64,000 bases of DNA from positions 2,976,001 to 3,040,000 of the forward strand of contig NZ_CP010271.1 of assembly GCF_001456355.1 (NCBI RefSeq), given 5' to 3'. Numbering within the stretch: position 1 is the first letter of the stretch; every line of letters starts with the position of its first letter. The notes beneath the pieces are model-generated. The model did no database searches. It saw only the letters and a program-made list of their open reading frames with translations, and had not been told where the DNA came from. A program made the translations under genes and the position numbers. Source of the DNA: Mycobacteroides saopaulense (GTDB lineage: Bacteria > Actinomycetota > Actinomycetes > Mycobacteriales > Mycobacteriaceae). Shown in pieces: positions 38,001 through 47,338 of the stretch.

Positions 38001-38444
38001 CGAGGCCGTCAGCAGGTCATCGACGGAAGCCGAGGGCTCCGACGACGCCAATACCGGTAGCCCCGCCTCCCTCGCGGCGGCGATGGCGCGGGCCTTGTTG
38101 CCGGTCAGCTCCAGGACATCGGCGGGCGGTCCGACGAAGGTGATACCGGCCTTGGCACATGCCGCGGCCAGGTCCGGGTTCTCGGACAGGAATCCGTAAC
38201 CGGGGTAGATCGCATCGACACCGGCGTTCCTGGCCGCGTTGACGACCTCGGAAACCGACAGATAGGCGCGGACCGGATGGCCCTTCTCGCCGATCTGATA
38301 GGCCTCGTCGGCCTTCAGCCGATGACCCGAGTTGCGGTCTTCATAGGGGTAGACAGCGACGGTTTCGGCACCTAGTTCGTAGGCGGCACGAAATGCCCGG
38401 ATCGCAATCTCACCGCGGTTGGCGACAAGAACCTTCGAGAACAT
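35061..38444 (-). CDS. pyc: pyruvate carboxylase
   Basis: Biotin-dependent anaplerotic enzyme converting pyruvate to oxaloacetate, about 1127 residues. In order: biotin carboxylase domain (MFSKVLVANRGEIAIRAFRA, GGGGRGMRR, EMNPRIQVEHTVTEE), carboxyltransferase domain (DTTFRDAHQSLLATRLRT, VHTHDTAGGQLATYLAA, AVDGAAAPMAGTTSQPS) and a C-terminal biotinyl domain with the modified lysine in EAMKMEASI. The start is ATG 38444; GTG 38450 two codons upstream is possible. It overlaps rsmD by four bases and corresponds to Rv2967c. Confidence 0.97.
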   Translation of the reverse strand: MFSKVLVANRGEIAIRAFRAAYELGAETVAVYPYEDRNSGHRLKADEAYQIGEKGHPVRAYLSVSEVVNAARNAGVDAIYPGYGFLSENPDLAAACAKAGITFVGPPADVLELTGNKARAIAAAREAGLPVLASSEPSASVDDLLTASESMEFPVFVKAVAGGGGRGMRRVAEREQLRESIEAASREAESAFGDPTVFLEQAVINPRHIEVQILADTAGNVIHLYERDCSVQRRHQKVIELAPAPNLPAELREKICSDAVAFARHIGYSCAGTVEFLLDERGHHVFIEMNPRIQVEHTVTEEITDVDLVASQLRIASGETLDDLGLHQDSITPRGAALQCRITTEDPANGFRPDTGRITAYRSPGGAGIRLDGGTTLGAEVGAHFDSMLVKLTCRGRDFQTAVARARRAVAEFRIRGVATNIPFLQAVLDDPDFRAGHVTTSFIEERPQLLTARSSADRGTKILNYLADVTVNKPHGAKPSTVYPHDKLPAIDLSVPPPNGSRQRLLELGPEGFAKALREQKAVGLTDTTFRDAHQSLLATRLRTTGLLAVAPYVARLTPELLSIEAWGGATYDVALRFLKEDPWERLADLREAVPNICLQMLLRGRNTVGYTPYPETVTKAFIREATATGVDIYRIFDALNNIEAMRPAIDAVREVGTSVAEVAMCYTGDLSNPGENLYTLDYYLKLAEQIVDAGAHVLAIKDMAGLLRPPAAATLVTALRSRFDLPVHVHTHDTAGGQLATYLAAWQAGADAVDGAAAPMAGTTSQPSLSAIVAAAAHSEYDTGVSLTAVCDLEPYWEALRKVYAPFESGLPSPTGRVYTHEIPGGQLSNLRQQAIALGLGDQFEEIEARYAAADRMLGRLVKVTPSSKVVGDLALALVGTGVGADEFASDPGRFDIPESVIGFLRGELGDPPGGWPEPFRTRALEGRGPARAEVALTAEDQAQLDGDSATRRAALNRLLFPGPTKEFLAHREQYGDTSRLSANQFFYGLRYGEEHRVKLEKGVELLIGLEAISDADEHGMRTVMCILNGQLRPVQVRDRSIESAVASAEKADRANADHVPAPFAGVVTLNVVSGQEVSAGETIGTIEAMKMEASITAPKAGTVARVALTETSQVEGGDLLVVIS

Positions 38445-38505
38445 AGTCACTGACCGTACCGTGAGGATTCAGCGAACGCGCATCCGCTGAACTTCACAAA
38501 TCGGT

Positions 38506-39075
38506 TCAGACGAGTGTGATCCAGTAATCCCAGAATCGCTCGACGATCGCCAGGATCACCGCGGCGAACCAGAACGCCACCAGCGACCATCGCCACTGGT
38601 ACAGAATTCGTGCCCAGCGCCGAGACCCCAATGGCCGCAAGGCAATCGAAGTGCTGACGACAAACAGCGGAATCGTTACCGACCAGACCACCATGCAGTA
38701 CGGGCACAACGCACCGATGCGGTACAGGCTCTGGAAGATCAACCAGTGGACGAAGACCACACCCAATAGGCTGCCGATGGCCAGACCGCTCCAGTACCAG
38801 CGCGGCAGCTCCACCTTGGCCACCGACAGCACGCCCGTCACCAACACCACCGTGAAGGCCACGACGCCGATGAGCGAATTGGGGAATCCGAAAGCCGAGG
38901 CCTGCTCGGTCGTCATCACCGAACCGCAGGAGATGATCGGGTTCAGGCTGCACGACGGCACATACGTCGGATCGATCAGGATCTCGATCTTCTCGACGGT
39001 CAGGGCCAGCGCGGCGGCCAGCCCGGCCACCCCTGCGACGAGTGCGTACCAGGCGGTCGCGGGACGAAGTGTCAC
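38506..39075 (-). CDS. vitamin K epoxide reductase-family protein (VKOR)
   Basis: Membrane oxidoreductase (189 residues, about five helices) that reoxidises extracytoplasmic DsbA-like proteins and passes electrons to menaquinone. The active-site CxxC is in ALCPYCMVVW, and the loop cysteine pair is in PSCSLNPIISCGSVM. The GTG start overlaps the stop of the DsbA-like gene as GTGA, so the two partners are translationally coupled. It corresponds to Rv2968c. Confidence 0.93.
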   Translation of the reverse strand: MTLRPATAWYALVAGVAGLAAALALTVEKIEILIDPTYVPSCSLNPIISCGSVMTTEQASAFGFPNSLIGVVAFTVVLVTGVLSVAKVELPRWYWSGLAIGSLLGVVFVHWLIFQSLYRIGALCPYCMVVWSVTIPLFVVSTSIALRPLGSRRWARILYQWRWSLVAFWFAAVILAIVERFWDYWITLV

Positions 39076-39845
39076 TGCAGGCCCGGAACCGGTCCGGTGA
39101 TATCCGTGACGGCCTTGACCAAGTCGGCCGGGGTGGTGTTCTTCCCGAGCTCCCAGTCCTTGCCGTTGATCCGGATCGTGGGTGTGGCCTGGATGTTGAG
39201 CTTCGGACCGAGCTCCTTGACCATGTTGATGTACTTCTTGTCCTTGATGCACTTGGACACCGCATCGGAGGCGCCCACGCCCTTGGCCTGCTCGATCAGC
39301 CACTTGTCGTCATGCCAGGTCTTGGAGTTGACCTCATCGGGCTGCTTGTTCGGGTCGTAGAGCTCCGCATGGAACTTGAGGAACAGGTCGGTGGACTGGT
39401 CGGCCACGCAATAGGCCGCCGCCGATGCGCGGGACGAGTAGTCGCGTTTGAGCCTGGGCACGTCCAGAATGCCGACCATGTCGTAGTCGGCGCGCACCGC
39501 GCCGGTGTCGATGAGCTTCTTGACGGAGGGCCCGAATTCCTGCTCGAACATGGCGCAAGCCGGGCAGATCGGATCCTCGATCAGCGTCAGGACCACCTTG
39601 GGCTCGGTGGTTCCCTCTTTGGTGATCAGCTTGGCCGGGCCGGGGGTGACCACCTCGATCGCCTTGACCTCGCCCGCGGGCGGTGCCGGCGGGCCGGGGT
39701 CCTTCTTGTTCTTGACGACGATGAAACCGACCAGCCCCGCGGCGAACAGCACGACGATCGCCGTCAACGCGATTTGGATCAGTTGGCTTCGGCGCTGCTC
39801 CGCCTTCTTGAGGTCGTAGCTAGGAGGTTGCTTCGGTTTGGCCAC
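39072..39845 (-). CDS. membrane-anchored DsbA-like thiol oxidase
   Basis: A 257-residue protein with one N-terminal membrane helix (LTAIVVLFAAGLVGFIVV) and an external DsbA/thioredoxin-fold domain with the active site DPICPACAMFE and a cis-proline in QATPTIRING. It introduces disulfides into exported proteins and is recycled by the VKOR protein encoded immediately downstream. GTG 39845 has a TAGGCT hexamer (39852-39857) six bases upstream, indicating a leaderless mRNA. It corresponds to Rv2969c. Confidence 0.93.
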   Translation of the reverse strand: MAKPKQPPSYDLKKAEQRRSQLIQIALTAIVVLFAAGLVGFIVVKNKKDPGPPAPPAGEVKAIEVVTPGPAKLITKEGTTEPKVVLTLIEDPICPACAMFEQEFGPSVKKLIDTGAVRADYDMVGILDVPRLKRDYSSRASAAAYCVADQSTDLFLKFHAELYDPNKQPDEVNSKTWHDDKWLIEQAKGVGASDAVSKCIKDKKYINMVKELGPKLNIQATPTIRINGKDWELGKNTTPADLVKAVTDITGPVPGLQ

Positions 39846-39867
39846 GCGAACAGCCTACCGGGCAGAA

Positions 39868-40914
39868 TTAGCGAGACAGGTGCGCGCGCAGCGCCGACGT
39901 GAGCTCGTCCACCGCGGCCGCCGGGGCACCACGCAGCCGAGCCATGTTGTAGAAGCCGTGAATCAGCGAGCCCTGTACGCGCAGGTCCACCGGCACTCCG
40001 GCGGCGCGCAACTTCTCCGCGTACTCGTTGCCCTCGTCACGTAACGGGTCGAATCCAGCCGTCGTGATCAGCGCCGGCGGCAATCCCGACAGGTCCGCCG
40101 CCAGAATCGGTGACACTTGGGGGTCGGCCTTGTCGACATTGGACCCGTCCAGATAGTGACTTTCGAACATGTCCATGGCCGACTTGGTGAGGAAGAAGCC
40201 CTCGGCGAAGAGATCGCGCGACGGCCTGCGCACGGTGAAGTCGACGGCCGGGTAGATCAGGAACTGCAGCAGCGGCAGCTGCGCCCCGGTGTCACGCGCC
40301 TGCTGCGAGACGACCGCGGCCAGGTTGCCACCCGCACTGTCACCACCGACCGCCACCCGATCGGGCGCGGCACCGAATTCGGCGGCATGCTCGACGACCC
40401 ACAGGTAGGCGGCCAGGCAGTCCTCGGCGGCCGCGGGCGCCTTGTGCTCCGGGGCCAGCCGATAGTCCACCGACAGCACCGACACGCCGGCGTCGCGGCT
40501 GGTCTGCCGACACGCCTGATCGTGTGTTTCCAGGTCGCCGATCACCCAGCCTCCACCATGGAAGAACACCAGGACGGCACCCGTGTCCTCCACGACCGGC
40601 CGGTAATGCCGAACCGGGATGGGCCCGGCAGGCCCGGGAATGGAGAAGTTGCGCACCTGCGCGACGGGGGTGCTGAACGACAGGAGCGCCGACTGCTTGC
40701 TGATGTTGGCGCGGCTGGCCTCGACGTCCTCGCCCTTCGTGATCTCCCCTTCGCCCAGCAGCTCCATACCGCGCAATAGCAGCTGGGTCGACGGGTCGAG
40801 GATGTTGCCGTCGATGATCACCTGACGGCCGGCCAAGGCCCGTCGCACGGGGATCGGAATGTGCGGTGTCGCGGCGGTGCTGGCACGCAGAGCGAGGTCG
40901 CGGAAGGGGCTCAC
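39868..40914 (-). CDS. lipN: alpha/beta hydrolase, hormone-sensitive-lipase (LipN-like) family
   Basis: Esterase/lipase of 348 residues. The oxyanion-hole motif VFFHGGGWVIGD, the nucleophile in VGGDSAGGNLA, the Asp in GFDPLRDEGNEYAE and the His in LIHGFYNM are all present. There is no signal peptide. GTG 40914 is preceded by TACGGT (40921-40926) at six bases, and the divergent LLM gene has its own hexamer 11 bp further on. By position it corresponds to Rv2970c (lipN); the symbol is by synteny. Confidence 0.85.
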   Translation of the reverse strand: MSPFRDLALRASTAATPHIPIPVRRALAGRQVIIDGNILDPSTQLLLRGMELLGEGEITKGEDVEASRANISKQSALLSFSTPVAQVRNFSIPGPAGPIPVRHYRPVVEDTGAVLVFFHGGGWVIGDLETHDQACRQTSRDAGVSVLSVDYRLAPEHKAPAAAEDCLAAYLWVVEHAAEFGAAPDRVAVGGDSAGGNLAAVVSQQARDTGAQLPLLQFLIYPAVDFTVRRPSRDLFAEGFFLTKSAMDMFESHYLDGSNVDKADPQVSPILAADLSGLPPALITTAGFDPLRDEGNEYAEKLRAAGVPVDLRVQGSLIHGFYNMARLRGAPAAAVDELTSALRAHLSR

Positions 40915-40920
40915 GACCTA

Positions 40921-40943
40921 ACCGTAGCGAGAACTCCTAGGCT
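40921..40943. promoter_or_regulatory. compact divergent promoter pair (lipN-like / LLM gene)
   Basis: A minus-strand TACGGT (40921-40926) lies six bases before GTG 40914, and a plus-strand TAGGCT (40938-40943) lies six bases before ATG 40950. Both fit TANNNT -10 elements for leaderless mRNAs. The whole intergenic region is 35 bp, so each -35 region would fall inside the opposite gene. Confidence 0.5.
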
Positions 40944-40949
40944 GCCGGT

Positions 40950-41834
40950 ATGGATATCGGCATTGCCCTGCCATTCATGTGCCGGGAGTACACCCGCGAG
41001 TCGACGATCGCCTGGGCACGCCTCGCCGATGAGGGCCCGTTCTCCACGGTTTCTTCCGGCGAGCGCATCTCGTATCACAACCAGGACATGTGGGTGACGC
41101 TCGCGGCGGCGGCAGCAGTCACCGAACGTGTCGGCCTACTCGCGAATGTCTCTGTGCTGCCGGCACATCCGGTGCCTTTGGTCGCCAAGCAGGCGGCAAC
41201 CCTGGACGTGTTGTCCGAAGGCCGCTTCACCCTGGGAGTGGGTGTCGGCGGCCGCGAACACGACTATCGCTCGTTGGACGCATCGTTCGATCGACGCCAC
41301 CAGCGCCTCGATGACCAGGTGGCCGAACTGCGCCGGTTGTGGAGAGGCGAGCCGCCGTTCGAGGGCGCCGATCCGGTCGGTCCCTCCCCCGTTCAGGCAG
41401 GCGGTCCGCCCATCGTCGCCGCCGCGATCGGTCCGAAATCCCTGGCCCGCGCGGCACGATGGGCCGACGGCATCACCGGCTTCAGTGTTTCCGGTGCGCC
41501 CTCCGAGCTCGCCTACTCCGCGGGCGCCGCGCGCGCAGCGTGGCAGGAGGCCGGGCACTCCGAACCACCGGTGCTGTCGAGCGGCTGCTTCTACACCTTG
41601 GGTATCGCCGACGCCGAGTCCGAACTGAAGCAGTTCACCAGCGACTACCTGGCGATCTTCGGATCTCAGATCGCCGAGAACGTACCGAAGACGCTGACCA
41701 ACTTCGAGGCCGACGCACTGAGTCGCACCCTGGACGGTGCCGAAGAGGCCGGGCTGGATGAATTCATCCTGGTGCCAGGGGCATCCGATGTCGCGGTGAT
41801 CGAGGCAACAATCGAACTCATCGAGAAGCGCTAG
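40950..41834 (+). CDS. LLM-class F420-dependent oxidoreductase
   Basis: Luciferase-like TIM-barrel flavin/F420 oxidoreductase of 294 residues. Visible features are MDIGIALPFMCREYTRES, ERVGLLANVSVLPAHPVPL, LSEGRFTLGVGVGGREHDY and IVAAAIGPKSLARAARWADG. It is a second LLM paralogue in the window, in a different subfamily from the gene at 12556. The substrate is unknown. The 3' end overlaps the convergent cutinase gene by 17 bp. Confidence 0.85.
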   Translation: MDIGIALPFMCREYTRESTIAWARLADEGPFSTVSSGERISYHNQDMWVTLAAAAAVTERVGLLANVSVLPAHPVPLVAKQAATLDVLSEGRFTLGVGVGGREHDYRSLDASFDRRHQRLDDQVAELRRLWRGEPPFEGADPVGPSPVQAGGPPIVAAAIGPKSLARAARWADGITGFSVSGAPSELAYSAGAARAAWQEAGHSEPPVLSSGCFYTLGIADAESELKQFTSDYLAIFGSQIAENVPKTLTNFEADALSRTLDGAEEAGLDEFILVPGASDVAVIEATIELIEKR

Positions 41835-42531
41835 CCAACTCCGCGGTCGAGGAGATCTGCCGCGCCGCGAAATCCGCAGCCTGGCTGGTCATCCCGTTGT
41901 CCCCGTACGAGCCGTGGGCGGCGTTGTCACTGCCGTCGGGAGAGCAGATCGGATCTTCCGGGACGCACATGTCGACCGTCTTGCCCGCGTACAGGTGCCC
42001 GATGTTGATCGGGGGCGCCGTGTTGTCAATCCGTTGGAGGAATCCGCTGGACGGCTTGCCGAACAACGCCACCGCAGCGACATGGTCCGCCACCTCCGGC
42101 GGCATCGGTCCGGTGATGCCCTCCGGCAACTCGAAGCCCGGGGGCACCGCATCGGCGGTGGTGTACGCGACGACAGCCGCACCCTGCGAGAAGCCGCCCA
42201 TCACGATCTTGGTGTCGGGACACCGCGCAGCGATGTCCTTGACACGATTGCTGGCATCGATCACACCATCGGCCGCGGTCGCGAAGGCCAGGGACGCCGG
42301 ATAGTCGACGGGATAGACCTCCACCGACTTGCCCTTGGTCCGGGCCCGCAACGCGCTGACAAACGCCTCTCCGGTACCACCCGCACCTGGTGGCTCAAAA
42401 GTGCCACGCGCGAACACGACTTCGACATCGGGGCATGCAGCAGCGGCTGCAGCAGGAATGCCGACGGGCGAGCTGAACAGCGCAGACGCCACCGCCACGG
42501 CAAGTAACCAGGCCCACCGAACTCTCTTCAT
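41818..42531 (-). CDS. secreted cutinase-like serine esterase (CULP)
   Basis: A 237-residue secreted cutinase-family esterase. The signal peptide spans about residues 1-33 (ending AAAAAACPD). The nucleophile is in MGGFSQGAAVV, and the Asp and His lie in CVPEDPICSPDG and NAAHGSYGDNG; four cysteines fit the two family disulfides. Mycobacterial CULPs hydrolyse lipids and mycolate esters at the cell surface. Confidence 0.92.
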   Translation of the reverse strand: MKRVRWAWLLAVAVASALFSSPVGIPAAAAAACPDVEVVFARGTFEPPGAGGTGEAFVSALRARTKGKSVEVYPVDYPASLAFATAADGVIDASNRVKDIAARCPDTKIVMGGFSQGAAVVAYTTADAVPPGFELPEGITGPMPPEVADHVAAVALFGKPSSGFLQRIDNTAPPINIGHLYAGKTVDMCVPEDPICSPDGSDNAAHGSYGDNGMTSQAADFAARQISSTAELASASR

Positions 42532-42569
42532 TTACGACCACCACCTGTTTGGGCTTCCCACCCTGTCTA

Positions 42570-43292
42570 TCACAGATTCAACGGTTGTGGACAGGTGTGC
42601 GCCGCCTCACGGATGGCCTGGGCTGACCGCTCGTCGAGCGAAAGGTGGTATCCGCGAATCACTTCCGCGAATTGCATGGAGTACTGACACCAAAAAGCCT
42701 TATTGGGAGGCATCCAGCTAGAAGGCCCCTGATCACCCTTGTCTTTGTTCGCCTGGCCTTGCACCGCGATCAGGTTGGCGGGATCATTGGCAAAGCGCCA
42801 GCGCATCGCGGGCTGCCATTCGCGCGCACCCATGTCCCATGCGTAGGCCAGGGGCACGATGTGATCGATCTGAACCGATTCCCCGCTTTTCGGTCCACGA
42901 GTAAACGCAATCTGCGCTCCGGTGTACGGATCATGAAGTAGGCCGGCACCCACCGCGCTCGGGCATCTGCGCGTGTACACGAAGGTCTTGTCGATCAAAT
43001 CGCGATTCAGGATGTCGTTGCGCGTGTCGCAGCCGTTGTGACCGCTGGGCGCGTCCGTGTCGTCGGACCAGGCATCGCCGAATTCGCTGCGCTGATAGTC
43101 GCTGCCCCGCATCCGCTTGGGCACCACGGTCACTCCGGCCAGCGGATCTTGCCCAGGCGCAAGAGTGGGAATATTCGCTTGTCCGGCAACGGCATTGGCC
43201 CGTTGCAACCGGTATCGAGCCGTCACCTGGTAGGCCACCACCACTGCGATCGCCACCGCGATGGCGAGGACGAGAATGGTGCGATTCCTCAC
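42570..43292 (-). CDS. exported HNH endonuclease-domain protein (DUF1524/GmrSD-like)
   Basis: A 240-residue protein with one N-terminal membrane or signal helix (ILVLAIAVAIAVVVAYQV) and a C-terminal HNH nuclease fold. The motif residues are DH in VQIDHIVPLAYAWDMGA, N in FANDPANLIAVQGQANK and K in KDKGDQGPSSWMPPN. The domain is therefore outside the cytoplasm, which suggests degradation of external DNA rather than restriction. The GTG start overlaps the recG stop as GTGA; the coupling is conserved with Rv2972c in M. tuberculosis. Confidence 0.85.
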   Translation of the reverse strand: MRNRTILVLAIAVAIAVVVAYQVTARYRLQRANAVAGQANIPTLAPGQDPLAGVTVVPKRMRGSDYQRSEFGDAWSDDTDAPSGHNGCDTRNDILNRDLIDKTFVYTRRCPSAVGAGLLHDPYTGAQIAFTRGPKSGESVQIDHIVPLAYAWDMGAREWQPAMRWRFANDPANLIAVQGQANKDKGDQGPSSWMPPNKAFWCQYSMQFAEVIRGYHLSLDERSAQAIREAAHTCPQPLNL

Positions 43293-45538
43293 GACTTGTC
43301 CAGGTACTCGATCTGATCGGTAATCAGGAAACGGCGCGCCATCGCTGCCAGGGCCGGCCGCTTCGTCAACTCGGGGTCCTCGGCGCAAGCCCGCACCGCC
43401 ATATCCCGCGCGGTCTCGATCATGTCGCGGTGATCCATGAGGGAAAGCAGCCGCAGGTTCACCGCACGACCGGACTGGTCACGCCCCAGCACGTCGCCCT
43501 CGCGCCGCTCCTCCAGATCCAGCTCGGCCAGGGTGAATCCATCAATGGTGTCCTGCACCGCACGCAGCCTTCTGCCCGCCGAACCCCCTGGGCTGCAGGG
43601 ACTTACCAGTAGGCACAGGCCCTTGTTGCCGCCACGCCCGACCCGGCCGCGTAGCTGGTGCAGCTGGCTGATACCAAACCTGTCGGCATCCATGATCAGC
43701 ATCACCGTCGCGTTGGGGACATCGACACCGACCTCGATCACGGTGGTACACACCAGAACGTCGATCTCACCCGCGTTGAACGCGGCCATGACCGCATCCT
43801 TCTGCTCCGACGGCAGCCGGCCGTGCAGCAGCCCGATGCGCAACCCCGGGAGCAGTGAACCGCGAATGGTCTCGTACAACTCGGTGACGGGCACCGGTGG
43901 CGGACGCTTCTCCTCCGGTTCAGCGGAGTCCAGAGCACCGTTGTCCACGTCGTCGGCATCGATTCGGGAGGCCACCACATAGGCCTGCCTGCCAGCGGCC
44001 ACCTCCTCGGCGATCCGCTCCCAGCCGCGCGCGAGCCAGCCCGGTTTCTCGCGGGTGAACACCGCCGTGGTGGTGATGGGCTGGCGGCCTCGCGGCAGCT
44101 CGCGCAGTGTCGAGGTCTCCAGGTCACCGAACACCGTCAGTGCCACCGTGCGCGGGATCGGTGTGGCCGTCATGACCAGTAGGTGCGGAACGATACCCTC
44201 GGGGGCCTTGGCGCGCAGTCGGTCTCGCTGCTCGACACCGAACCGGTGCTGCTCGTCCACCACCACCAGACCCAGATTGTGGAAATCCACCGAGTCCTGC
44301 AACAGGGCGTGGGTTCCGATCACAATGCCCGCGAGCCCGGTTGCCACGTCGGCCTTGACCTGTTTCTTGACCGCCGGCGACATCGACCCGGTGAGCAGCG
44401 CGATGCTGGTCGCGTCGTCGGGAGCCCCCAATTCCCCTGCAGTGGCCAGAGATCCGAGCATCGCCCGCAGCGACCGGGCGTGTTGCACGGCCAGCACCTC
44501 GGTGGGGGCCAGCAGGGCACACTGATATCCGGCGTCGATCGCCTGCATCATCGCCAGCAGCGCGACGACCGTCTTGCCGGAGCCCACCTCGCCCTGCAGC
44601 AGCCGGTTCATCGGCTTGACACCGGCGAGATCAGCGCCGATCTCGGCAACCACCTGCTGCTGCCCCTCCGTGAGCTCGAAAGGCAACTGGCTCAGCAGAT
44701 CCGTACGCAGCTTGCCCTCGGTGAGCGGCATCGGCGGACCCGCCGACCCGACATCGCTGCCGCGCCGCATGGCCAGTGCGAGCTGAAGACCCAGCGCCTC
44801 GTCGAACGCCAAACGCCTGCGTGCCTGTTTCTGTTCGGAGGCGTCCTCCGACATGTGAATCTTGCGCAACGCCTCGTCGAGGGACATCAAGTTGTACTCG
44901 TCCAGCACGGCATCCGGCAGCGCCTCGGGCACCGGGTCCAACTGGGTGAGCACCTGATCGACGCACCGATAGATGTCCCAGCTTTCCAGGTTCTTGGTGG
45001 CGGGGTAGATCGGAAACACATTGCGCTGGAATGCCGAAATGGCCGTGGACGCGTCACGTGCCGCCCCGGCGATACCGCGCAATGCGGTGCTCCCCCGGGT
45101 TGTCGTGCTCTCGCCGAGCGCCGTTTCCAGCACCAGGTAGTCCGGATGTGTCAGCTGGGGCTTACCGCGGAATTCTCCGACCGCTCCAGAAAGCATGACC
45201 CGATTGCCTACCTCCAGATCGCGTTTCACCTTGTGCGGGTGAAAGAAGGTGGCCTGCACGGCGTGTGGGGCGCTGCCCAAGGTGACAGAGAGAAACTGAC
45301 CCTTGCGGTTGCGCATGCTCTTGAGTTCCGCGGAGGTGATGAACCCCACCAGGGTGGTGTGTTCGCCCGGCTTGGCGCGTTCCCCATCCTGCTCGTCGCG
45401 CAGGCTGAAGTCGGTGCTGTACCGGCGCGGGTAGTGGTGCAGAAGGTCTTCGACCGTCAGCAGACCGAATTCGGCATCCAGAACATCGGATGCCTTGTGA
45501 CCTAATACGTGATCCAGGCGGTCGGATAGTTCAGCCAC
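43289..45538 (-). CDS. recG: ATP-dependent DNA helicase RecG
   Basis: Branch-migration helicase (749 residues) for stalled forks and Holliday junctions. The N-terminal wedge domain (LEDLLHHYPRRY-type) is followed by helicase motifs LLQGEVGSGKTVVALLAM, DEQHRFGVEQR and MTATPIPRT in the first RecA-like domain, and HGRLPSEQKDAVMAAF and QLRGRVGRGGNKG in the second. It lies nine bases after the FakA-like gene and overlaps the exported HNH gene. It corresponds to Rv2973c. Confidence 0.97.
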   Translation of the reverse strand: MAELSDRLDHVLGHKASDVLDAEFGLLTVEDLLHHYPRRYSTDFSLRDEQDGERAKPGEHTTLVGFITSAELKSMRNRKGQFLSVTLGSAPHAVQATFFHPHKVKRDLEVGNRVMLSGAVGEFRGKPQLTHPDYLVLETALGESTTTRGSTALRGIAGAARDASTAISAFQRNVFPIYPATKNLESWDIYRCVDQVLTQLDPVPEALPDAVLDEYNLMSLDEALRKIHMSEDASEQKQARRRLAFDEALGLQLALAMRRGSDVGSAGPPMPLTEGKLRTDLLSQLPFELTEGQQQVVAEIGADLAGVKPMNRLLQGEVGSGKTVVALLAMMQAIDAGYQCALLAPTEVLAVQHARSLRAMLGSLATAGELGAPDDATSIALLTGSMSPAVKKQVKADVATGLAGIVIGTHALLQDSVDFHNLGLVVVDEQHRFGVEQRDRLRAKAPEGIVPHLLVMTATPIPRTVALTVFGDLETSTLRELPRGRQPITTTAVFTREKPGWLARGWERIAEEVAAGRQAYVVASRIDADDVDNGALDSAEPEEKRPPPVPVTELYETIRGSLLPGLRIGLLHGRLPSEQKDAVMAAFNAGEIDVLVCTTVIEVGVDVPNATVMLIMDADRFGISQLHQLRGRVGRGGNKGLCLLVSPCSPGGSAGRRLRAVQDTIDGFTLAELDLEERREGDVLGRDQSGRAVNLRLLSLMDHRDMIETARDMAVRACAEDPELTKRPALAAMARRFLITDQIEYLDKS

Positions 45539-45547
45539 TGTGTTCCG

Positions 45548-47206
45548 TCACTCCACACCGATATGGACGACGTCGGTGTGCTGCCCGGTGCGATAGATCA
45601 TCACCTCGACGCCGCCGTGGTGCGACCGCGTGTGCTCGACCAACGCCTCGGCAAGAGACTCGTCCACCTTGTCCGACAGCAGCACCGTCACCAGCTCGCC
45701 ACCGGAGGACAACATGATGCTCACCAAAGCCTTTGTGGCATTCGCGACGTCATGGCTGAGCACCAACACCTCGTCACCGATGATGCCCATCGCGTCCCCC
45801 GGCTCACAGGTGCCCGACCAGGTGAGGGCACGCTCCGTGGCCACCCGCACCAACCCGAATCGGGTGGCACCCGCCGCCCGCGCCATGGTGTAGCTGTCGT
45901 CGACCGCCATGCGCTCCGGATCGTGCACCGCCAGCGCCGCCAGGCCCTGTGCCATGGACGCCGAGGGCAGCGGGATCACCGTGATCCCCCAACCGCGGGC
46001 CGCCGCGCAGACCGCCACCAGCTCCTCGGCCGCCATCAATCCGTTGGGCAACACCATGATCTGATGTGCGCCGCTGTCGACCACCGCATCCAGCAGACGC
46101 TTCGCACTCGCGGGTGGTTCATCGACGCGCAGCACCTGGGCACCCTCGCTGGAGAAGAGTGTGGCCGCGCCGTCACCCTCTGCCAGTGCCAGCACCCGGC
46201 GATGCCGGTGCCGTCCGTCGTGATGTCCCCCTCCCACATCACCGCGCAGTGAGGAGATCTGGATCGACTGCGGGACACCGAACTTCATCCCCGCCTCGAT
46301 GGCGGCCCCGGCATCGTTGACGTGTGCGTGCACCGAGTACCCCATCGAGCCGTCGCCGGCGATCGCGATGGAATCCCCCATCGCATCGAGCTGGGTGCGC
46401 AGATCGCCGATCTGCAACTCGTCACACCCGCACAGCAGGTACATGACCTCGAACTCCGGCGGGAGCTCGCGGGGTGGATCCAGGTTCAGCCCGCCCGAAG
46501 CTCGCCCCGGCCCGGCCACCCATACCTGTGAGGGCGCGTGCTTCGGCGGTGACGGGCTGTACTCGCGGCGACTGGGCAGCTCTCCGGCCACCACCGATAC
46601 CAGGGCGTCGAGTATGACGACAAGGCCGCGCGCTCCGGCATCGACCACACCGTTGTCGGCGAGCACGTCGAGCTGCTTGGGTGTCTTCTCCAGAGCGGCC
46701 ACGGCGGCGTCGGCAGCGGTGATGACGAGTACCGGCAGATCGTCGGCTTGCCCACCGTCAGCGACTCGGTCGGCCGCCTCGGCGGCCGCGGCCAGCACCG
46801 AGACGATGGTGCCCTCGACCGGAGTGCTCATCGAGGCGATGACGAACTGCGATGCCTGTCGCAACGCGCGGCGCACCACCTCGGCACCGATGGCGTCCTG
46901 GTCATTGGCGGCATCGGCGATGCCGCGCACGATCTGAGACAGGATCACCCCCGAGTTCCCCCTGGCACCGTGCACCGCCCCACGCGCCAGCGCGGCGGCG
47001 ACCTGGGCGACCGTGGCACCCTCACCCAGGGCCTCGGCGGCATTGACCGCCGAGCGCATGGTGAACAGCATGTTGGTGCCGGTATCGGCATCGGCGACCG
47101 GGAACACGTTCAGCCGGTTGATCTCGTCGCTGCGAGCGATCAGCCCCTCGACGGAGGCGCGCGCCCAATCGAGCAGCGCAGCGCTGTCCAATACCGAGAG
47201 CTGCAT
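45548..47206 (-). CDS. DAK2-domain (FakA/YloV-like) kinase-family protein
   Basis: About 552 residues with an N-terminal DhaL/DAK2 nucleotide-binding domain ([37 protein letters not shown]) followed by the larger C-terminal region of the FakA/YloV family ([37 protein letters not shown]). FakA proteins phosphorylate fatty acids held by FakB partners; no fakB is in the window. ATG 47206 is preferred; GTG or ATG codons up to 47236 are alternatives. It corresponds to Rv2974c/Rv2975c, here as one intact gene upstream of recG. Confidence 0.85.
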   Translation of the reverse strand: MQLSVLDSAALLDWARASVEGLIARSDEINRLNVFPVADADTGTNMLFTMRSAVNAAEALGEGATVAQVAAALARGAVHGARGNSGVILSQIVRGIADAANDQDAIGAEVVRRALRQASQFVIASMSTPVEGTIVSVLAAAAEAADRVADGGQADDLPVLVITAADAAVAALEKTPKQLDVLADNGVVDAGARGLVVILDALVSVVAGELPSRREYSPSPPKHAPSQVWVAGPGRASGGLNLDPPRELPPEFEVMYLLCGCDELQIGDLRTQLDAMGDSIAIAGDGSMGYSVHAHVNDAGAAIEAGMKFGVPQSIQISSLRGDVGGGHHDGRHRHRRVLALAEGDGAATLFSSEGAQVLRVDEPPASAKRLLDAVVDSGAHQIMVLPNGLMAAEELVAVCAAARGWGITVIPLPSASMAQGLAALAVHDPERMAVDDSYTMARAAGATRFGLVRVATERALTWSGTCEPGDAMGIIGDEVLVLSHDVANATKALVSIMLSSGGELVTVLLSDKVDESLAEALVEHTRSHHGGVEVMIYRTGQHTDVVHIGVE

Positions 47207-47338
47207 GTGAGAAAGCCTATCTACCGGAGCCGACACAGCCCATTTTGGTGTTCACAGGCCGGTCAAGCTATCCTTGCAGGGTTGTGGGCCACCCTGACCA
47301 GGTCGTTGGCCGGAATCGCGAGTTTGAGGAGTTTCACT

